A DNA stretch of 64,000 nucleotides from Mesocentrotus franciscanus (Eukaryota > Echinodermata > Echinoidea > Camarodonta > Strongylocentrotidae), in assembly GCA_037976565.1 (NCBI GenBank), contig CP137675.1, positions 16,147,330 to 16,211,329 of the forward strand, in the 5' to 3' direction. Shown in pieces: positions 57,454-64,000 of the stretch (position 1 is the first letter of the stretch; each line of letters begins with the position of its first letter). The translations under genes and the position numbers were made by a program. The notes below the pieces were generated by a model. That model was not told the DNA's origin and did not search any database. It saw only the letters and a program-made list of their open reading frames with translations.

Positions 57454-58304
57454 TTATATTCCACATCGGAAACATTTCACTTCTTCCGTCATTTTAGAGC
57501 AACAAGTCATCAATTGACAGCAAACGGTGTACGATACGTACAGTGCATGCAGTATATGGTGGTATGACCGTAGCTCGCGCGTGACCAAAGTTCGCGTACT
57601 AACACTAAAAGCGCTTAAAGAGGAGAGCAATACGCAACGCACTTTCACTGAAGATAGTAGTACTATCTAGACAGTGTAACGAACTTTTCTTCTCCCACAA
57701 TGATGGGCGAACTATCTTTCATCACGTGATTTACTTTAGACCAATCGTAGAGCAAGATTCTTTGTATGTGGAATATAATACTTATTAAATTTCCTAATCA
57801 TTTGACAGTCAATGTAAGCATTCAACATTGATTTTTCTATATCGAATGGTGAAAACATGACATCGATGTAATAATGCGTAGATAGCACTTTATACGATGT
57901 TTTTAATTCTGAAGAAAATAAAAAAGGCTGCTTTGTAGTCTCTTGTTGATCTACCTCGCACTTAAACAAGACTAACAACAAGTGAACAAAGGAATAATTA
58001 TCAATTGAGGTAAAGGTATACCTGGATAGGTCTATGACGATCTTCAGATGTCCACTTAATGCTTGACCTTGAATCTCAATCCCTAGGGCTAACGGGTACA
58101 ACAAGAGTGATGTACATGTAGTCTATCAAATAGTCCAATACGTGTTTCTAATTTCTATCTATATTTGTTCTTGTTTTGTTTTGTTATGCATTGCAATAAT
58201 TTGCTCTTGTTTATCATGTTTATTTTGTTGATTGTTTGACATTGTGTTCTACGTATTATGTAAAAGCGTTTTTTATATACTGAAGACACACTACCCCGTA
58301 TAAA
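57454..58304. other. No confident gene; 122-codon minus-strand frame
   Basis: The minus-strand frame 57736-58104 has mixed, non-repetitive composition, but I recognise no domain and see no matching exon neighbours. CACGTG and CCAAT-like strings lie near 57725 and 57743. Confidence 0.4.
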
Positions 58305-58440
58305 GAACATAAATAAATAAATAAAGTAATGACAAACTGAATAAATAAATAAAGTAATGAATAAATAAGTAAATACATAAATAAATAAATAAATGAATAA
58401 ATATATAAATAAATATATAAATGAATAAATAAATGCTTAC
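58305..58440. repeat. (AAAT)n-type microsatellite
   Basis: Degenerate AATAAATAAATG units. Confidence 0.95.
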
Positions 58441-59681
58441 CAGATGTGAATCATATATCTTTCATTAATATATAATCAATGTCCTATCCCAATGAAATAT
58501 GTACCACGGCGAAGAATCAGATGACGGGAATGTCTGTTTTCGTTATTTACGGTAAGAGAAGACGAATTGCCGGTGGATATTCTTTTTCATTGCGCACCCG
58601 ACGTACCATACTTTAAAATAAAGATTCATTGCGAAAAGATTTCGAAATGCTCTTCTTCCAAGAATAATTTTTACTGTAGCTTTCGATTATTTTCACATGT
58701 GTGAATGAATATACAAAACTAAACCTGTATCCCGTGATCCTATGCGGTTATTAGAATTAAATTAGGCAAGATAATTAAGGGCAATCTGAGTTTATGGTAC
58801 ATGACGAAAGATAAACACAGTTCCAACAGAATCAAAATATTTAAGACTTAAAATAAATGATATACCCCTATGATTTGAAATCATCATTATTCTGGCACTA
58901 TCGTCCCATATAGTCGGGCAGTGAAGTGGGTTTTCGTAATCTTCCCCGATGCATTTCAAGAACAACATTACTTTGAATTTTATAATCACCAATAGTTATC
59001 TTCGAAAGAGAGTGTCTTTGTTTTACCTCCCAGTCTTATCATCATTATTTTTCAATCAAATGATTGTTTATTTATTATTCTTTTAACTGGTTTTAAACTA
59101 GGAAGTTTATATACGGGTAAGAGTCGACATACCCTAAATGATTTCGCCGGAAGATAAACAAATGTCTCTTTCTGAAAGGAGGGGACAAATCCGACCCCCT
59201 CCCCATCCAACAACCGACTCCTTCCGTCTACCAATCCAACTCCAACTACCCTCCAGCGAAGGATGATGAGGAGACACAACATCAATCTCTCATCTTCTAT
59301 CAGCAACTTGTATTTAGAAGATGAAAAATCGTGATTGCATTAGGATCGACCGGCACACGAGTAATGTTTGTGTTTTGGCAGGGAGTATGAGAGGACAGAA
59401 AGGTAACACGAAGACATGATGATACACGACGGCGTTATGAAATAGAATTAAACTCTGCCCCGTTCACACCTGAGATATACGTATGTGTCCCACAATTTTC
59501 AACTAATGTATCGTTGGTGGTTGGTTGCTCTAAATTTGTTGATGAGATGGGCTTTTTTTCTTTCATTTTTTTCTTCATATTAAAAATAGAAAGGAAAACA
59601 AAAATTAATGATGATGCCTGAAGCTGTTATGAAGCAATCCTTTTCTCACACACATATACAACATTGAAATAATGTCGGGAT
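58441..59681. other. No gene recognised
   Basis: The minus-strand frame 59052-59306 shows no domain. DNA is AT-rich and unique. Confidence 0.55.
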
Positions 59682-60014
59682 CAGTGGCGGATCCAGGGCC
59701 CCCTCCCCTAGAAAAAAAACAGGTAAAAACACCCTTTTTTTGAAAAATGAAGAAGTTGGGCCCCCTCCCCTGGCGCCCAAGGGGGGGGGGTGGCGGTGGA
59801 AAAAAATTACCCTTCCCGTAGGGAAATTTTTTTTTCGGGTGCCAAAAAAAAATTGTGCTCACTACCCCTGGCGCCCAAGGGGGGGTGGTGGGAATTTTTT
59901 TTTTTGCTCACTACCCCACTGAGCGAAAAATCGACCGGCACGATTTTCAAATTTTCGCACGAAGTGGGCCCCTTTTTAGGCCCCCTCCCTTGCCGCCGGC
60001 TGGATCCGCCCCTG
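59682..60014. mobile_element. Non-autonomous hAT-type element with 8-bp target duplication
   Basis: GTCGGGAT occurs immediately before (59674-59681) and after (60015-60022) the unit. The ends are CAGTGGCGGATCCAG and CTGGATCCGCCCCTG, imperfect inverses. An 8-bp duplication and CAG...CTG ends are the signature of the hAT superfamily. The 333-bp interior repeats CCTGGCGCCCAAGGGGGG blocks separated by A and T runs. It encodes no transposase, so it would depend on one made elsewhere. Confidence 0.93.
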
Positions 60015-60022
60015 GTCGGGAT

Positions 60023-60127
60023 CATGGTTGCATGTTCAAGATAGAGTCCCAAAATCTGTTGATGAAATGGTTGTTTCTTACATCTTTTATAATGGAAGAT
60101 TAACCTTAAAACGTTTAAGTCATGGTG
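60023..60127. other. Short unique spacer
   Basis: Spacer between the hAT-type element and the SINE tail. Confidence 0.5.
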
Positions 60128-60472
60128 ATGATAATAATAATAATAGTTCGTCCTTATATAGCGCATTTCAGGACTGCAGGCCCTCTCAATGCGCTTTACA
60201 GATATATATTATTACCCCGGTCATCGGATTCATGCTTACTCGCACAAATGTATGCACATTCTCCACACAGCCAGTCGCCATTTTACAAGCGCCACTTGCT
60301 ATTCGAACCACATTAACTTTCGCATCCTACCGGGTACCCATTTAACACCTGGGTGGAGAGTGGCAAATGTAGATCAATGTCTTGCCAAATGACATTAGTG
60401 CCGCGGCGGGACTTGAACCGCGGACCTTGTGAGCCACATTCCGGTGACATATCCACTCGACCACGACACCTC
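60128..60472 (-). mobile_element. tRNA-derived SINE, minus strand, full length
   Basis: On the minus strand it starts GAGGTGTCGTGGTCGAGTGG, a head resembling a Leu- or Ser-type tRNA, followed by B-box GCGGTTCAAGTCCCGCC. The body has TTTGGCAAGACATTGATC, ACTCTCCACCCAGGTG and GGGTACCCGGTAGGATGC. It ends AAAGCGCATTGAGAGGGCCT, GCGCTATATAAGGAC and an ATT tail. It is the most complete copy in the window and the best reference for the family. Confidence 0.9.
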
Positions 60473-61410
60473 TGATCCTTTTTTTCTTTTTTTTATTACT
60501 TTTCTTGTTGTTCTTTTCTTCTGTTTTCCCCTTGTTTCTAGTTTTCTGTTGTTGTGGGTGTTGTTGTTTGTGTGTTCTGTTCGTGTATTGTCTCTCTGTT
60601 TATTTTGTCTATACTTTATAATACCTGGTGCGAGATTATCATATATTTTAAAAAAATAGTTGAATGACCCGTGATTCGTTTTTATGCAAATGTTATTTGT
60701 TACTTATGAAAATCATATCCCCTTAATGGACTTACTGTACGTATTACATTCATTTCGTATTGACATGAATTTGATTTGATCATTAATTTTAGTTATATAA
60801 TTATGGTAACGAGGATAATTTATATAACACTTGGTCAAAGGGAATGTAGATTGATGCTGCCGAAAGGGTGGAACGAAAAGCACGAGCCATTTGATCTATT
60901 GGCCGGCGACTTCTCAAGGAGACCACGACACTACCATCAAATGATAGTAATTGATTATATATTTTAAACGTGAGACCAGTGTGCACTAACAAACCAACCC
61001 CCTAGAAATAGAACGAAACAGAAGAAGGATCACCTGCTAATCACATCGAGAAAGAGAGTCCTTTCAACAATCCTAGCGCGTTCCCACAGTGTTGAATTGC
61101 AGTAGCTGCACAAACTGAAATAAACTAGAAATTGAGAACCAGGAAGTGCCCCTATTATATTTTCTTGACAATGAGTGAAATATATATCGTTCAATAACCC
61201 CATCTAATTGAATATCTGCATCCAAATTAAGAATACCCCACGGGCATCCTTACATCAATCTCGCCCTATGGCGTTGTTGAAATTTAATTGCGTTTAGGGA
61301 ATTTTCTATTTAGCAGTTGCACAAATTTGTATTATATCTGATACCATTTGTAATACATATATTCCAGAGCATACGCTGACATGACTATACTATGCAGGCC
61401 TATATGGTTA
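60473..61410. other. No gene; T-rich stretch and possible SINE scrap
   Basis: T-rich low complexity lies at 60478-60600. ACCACGACAC at about 60922 may be a scrap of a minus-strand SINE head. Confidence 0.45.
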
Positions 61411-61444
61411 TCAATTGATGATGATGATGATGATAATGATGATG

Positions 61445-61505
<61 letters not shown>

Positions 61506-61680
61506 TGATAAAAATAATGAGAATAATCATAATAATCATAATTATAATACCAATAATAATGATACTAATGATAATAATAATAAATTCAATGATTATAAAA
61601 GGAGGAAGAAGAAGAAGATGAAGAAGGACGAGGAGGAGGATGATAAGGAGAAGGAGGAAAATAATTATAATAAGAAGTGA
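61411..61680. repeat. (GAT)n/(AAT)n/(GAA)n compound microsatellite
   Basis: GATGAT triplets pass into AAT triplets and then purine-rich GAAGAA. Asn- and Ile-only frames are artefacts. Confidence 0.95.
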
Positions 61681-62228
61681 AGAAGAAAAACAAAATCGGT
61701 TACTCTGCAGGTTAGTAGCTGGATGTGAACGGGTCAGTGATTGCACGATGTTTACACATATCCGATCCTCCAGGGGGATGGTTGGCATTTAATTGGTGAA
61801 ATGTAAGGTTAATGACCCTCTTGATTCCTGACCATACTTCGATCAGGAGTTGATCAGTTTTCACGTGCGGGACATCACTATACCACGTTGGACATCAAAA
61901 TCAAATATCCCGATCCAATACGAGAAAGACACGCTCTTTTTGAAAATGTTCTGAGTAAAATTGGTTCATAGCTCTGCATTTCTCCCTTGATCACTTTGTT
62001 ATGTGTTGAATGTGACACTGTCCTTTGCAAATTAGCAGTATTTACTTGCATTGGAGATGTTAACAATAAATTGTAAGCTAATAATTTCACATTGTTTTGC
62101 AAACACATTGACTAATTCTTAGCTTGGTCGAAAAGCGATATATATATATATATATATATTATATACTAATTTATTTAATATGAACTGAATATTTATCATG
62201 CTCCAATGGAAATACAGTGTAAATGAAA
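61681..62228. other. No gene recognised
   Basis: It contains a TATATA run at about 62140-62158. Confidence 0.55.
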
Positions 62229-62323
62229 TCACTGACACTCGGTTCTTAGAAGGAGAGGAGGAGGAAGAAGAAGAAGAAGAAGAAGACGAAGGAGAAGTGG
62301 AGTAGTAGAAGAAGAAGAAGAAA

Positions 62324-62354
<31 letters not shown>

Positions 62355-62575
62355 AGAAGAAGAAGAAGAAGAAGAAAAAGAAGAAAAAGAAGAAGAAGTA
62401 GAAGAAGAAGAATGAGAAGTGGAGGAGAAGAAGAAGAAGAAAAAAGAAGAAGGATAAGTAGAGGCGAAGAAGAAAAGAAGAAGGAGAAGAACAAGAAGAA
62501 CACGAAGAACAAGAAAAAAAAAGAAGCACAAAAAGAAAAAAAGAAAAAGAAGAAGTAGAAGAAAAAGAAGTACTA
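62229..62575. repeat. (GAA)n purine-rich microsatellite
   Basis: About 350 bases of GAAGAA with occasional GTA/GGA. The long Phe/Ser frames on the minus strand are artefacts. Confidence 0.95.
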
Positions 62576-63125
62576 TTTATTATCTGGACATCTACCCCCG
62601 ATATAATGTAGTTATCCAAACTACTCTCCAAGAAACTGTAATGCATCTACCGTAATAACAGTAATTGTAAAAAGGTAATTATTTTGGGATAAATGTTCTA
62701 GGAAGAGAGTTATCCTACGGAAAGTTGTCCGGGGTAATTGTTCGAGTGATGCCTATTTGGAGGTGAGCGGTGATAACATTTCAGGTTTTATTAAGCTCAT
62801 AGTTAGCGTTGCAGAATCCCCCATGGTAATGCACTGGCTGTGAATTATGATTTTGACCAGAACACAGTGTAATTGAAGCACTGCCAAAATTCAAGCGATC
62901 GTTGAACTGCTTCTAAATTAGCAAGTAGTGAAAATTAAAATGTCCCCGGGTGATGTCGATGTATGAACGCTTAGTCTCTATAAATCCCAAACGATATAAT
63001 CTCTTTAGAAACGAAATGGCCGGGGTGCGTATTTAGAGCTCGGTTGTATTATTGGAAGTATTCTAGAGACATTTCGCGATGTTATTACGTTATTATATTA
63101 GAATTGTTAGTAGAATTCCTAGCAG
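62576..63125. other. No gene recognised
   Basis: Unique sequence. No motif was seen. Confidence 0.55.
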
Positions 63126-63205
63126 GGGTGTCGTAGTCGAGTGGTTTAAGCTTAGAGATGGTATTTCATATTAAGCGCTATATAAATCAAGATTATTATT
63201 ATTAA
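63126..63205 (+). mobile_element. Internally deleted SINE, plus strand
   Basis: The head GGGGTGTCGTAGTCGAGTGG TTTAAGC matches the start of the 60128-60472 SINE. It jumps directly to AAGCGCTATATAAATCAAG and an ATTATTATT tail. The B-box and whole body are missing. Confidence 0.8.
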
Positions 63206-64000
63206 TTCAAGTGCCCGAGGTTCGTAAAGTCTTTGGACAAAGTTAATAAACATCCTTAGTTGAATAACCGGGAAATGGTCACTTAGAGTCAGTGATGGAT
63301 CGAGAAGGTACCGGATCCTAGATCGACTATACATAGCAACAGTAATTAATTATTAATATTAATAACACAAATTTGTGAAACCATCCATCTGTCTTACATC
63401 ACTTCCTTTTCTAATTGCTAAAACCTCTGCATTCAAATCAGAGAAGGGGGGTCTATACGAGACTCTTTGTTCAAATCTCCATACCCTAATCTCCTAAAAT
63501 GCAAATATAAGACGAAAATAAGAATGCTAACATTTTTTTCTTTATCGCTCTATTTCTTTCTCGAACATATATAAAACTAGAAGATTTTTGTTTTGTTGTA
63601 ATGATTTAAGGATTACCATTTAAAAGGCCACACTAGTTTATTTCCTCATTTATGTAGATCATGATAATCAAATATATAGTTGAGTATTAATCAACCATTT
63701 TTATTGCGAAATAAACTGTCTGAAAGTTATTTTCAAAGAGTATTTGTATAGTAAAGAGGAATTGGTGAACACCATGTGGATTTGAAATTATTAAAATGAC
63801 AAGAAATTGTTCCTGTCTTGCTGAAAATAACCTGAACTGCACGTAGGAAAAGTAAAAGTGACTGCACACAAAAGTGGCATAAATGTTTGGTCCAAACTTT
63901 TCAAATGTTTCTCATTATATTAAAAAGTGATGGCATTTGGAGGGGAAAGTTTTTCTGTTGACATTATCTACTATGACATTCTCAAAAGTGACATACATAT
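63206..64000. other. No gene recognised
   Basis: AT-rich unique sequence to the window edge. Confidence 0.55.

Noticed and set aside
57736..58104. 122-codon minus-strand frame of mixed composition
   Set aside because: It is the least repeat-like orphan frame, but I see no domain, partner exons or regulatory context that would support a gene.
62119..62646. 175-codon minus-strand frame rich in Phe and Ser
   Set aside because: It is produced by the GAA microsatellite and is not a gene.

Overview
This is a eukaryotic, AT-rich, intron- and repeat-dominated window, most likely from a marine deuterostome and probably an echinoderm such as a sea urchin. The organism call is inference. It rests on a DIRS-type retrotransposon, L1/Tx1-like and L2/CR1-like LINE remnants, tRNA-derived SINEs with ATT tails, and many short inverted-repeat elements of a kind common in sea urchin DNA. 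No rRNA, functional tRNA, CRISPR or bacterial operon is present.

The one host gene I can support is the 3' part of ADAL/MAPDA (adenosine deaminase-like, N6-methyl-AMP deaminase) on the + strand. Its last three coding exons lie at about 1694-1832, 2406-2506 and 14569-14793, in matching splice phases and with the active-site motifs RIGHG and TDD intact. Upstream exons fall left of the window. The last intron is about 12.06 kb and holds two satellite-like arrays (4.47-5.16 kb and 13.41-13.98 kb). Both arrays carry nuclear-receptor-like DR1 motifs. The intron also holds a structurally complete but frameshifted DIRS element (about 5988-12172), with inverted terminal repeats, an internal complementary region, and gag-like, RT-RNase H and tyrosine recombinase regions.

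From 15 to 64 kb I recognise no further host gene. The sequence is a mosaic of repeats. At 23.93-27.01 kb, foldback arms enclose an L1/Tx1-like LINE fragment, followed by an interstitial telomere-type repeat. At 30.16-31.08 kb there is a 5'-truncated L2/CR1-like LINE on the minus strand. At 31.70-32.61 kb one inverted-repeat element is nested in another. Further inverted-repeat elements lie at 20.24, 23.08, 36.78, 40.14, 41.96 and 59.68 kb; the last is a clean hAT-type element with a perfect 8-bp target duplication. Five tRNA-derived SINE copies are clear or probable, and a sixth is doubtful. Long microsatellites and several GTGCCCC-type minisatellites fill much of the rest.

The most interesting observations are these: the DIRS internal region spells out the joined ends of the element; DR1-like motifs recur in two unlike arrays inside one intron; inverted-repeat elements with unrelated interiors share a terminal consensus; and a LINE fragment lacking both ends sits inside a foldback element.
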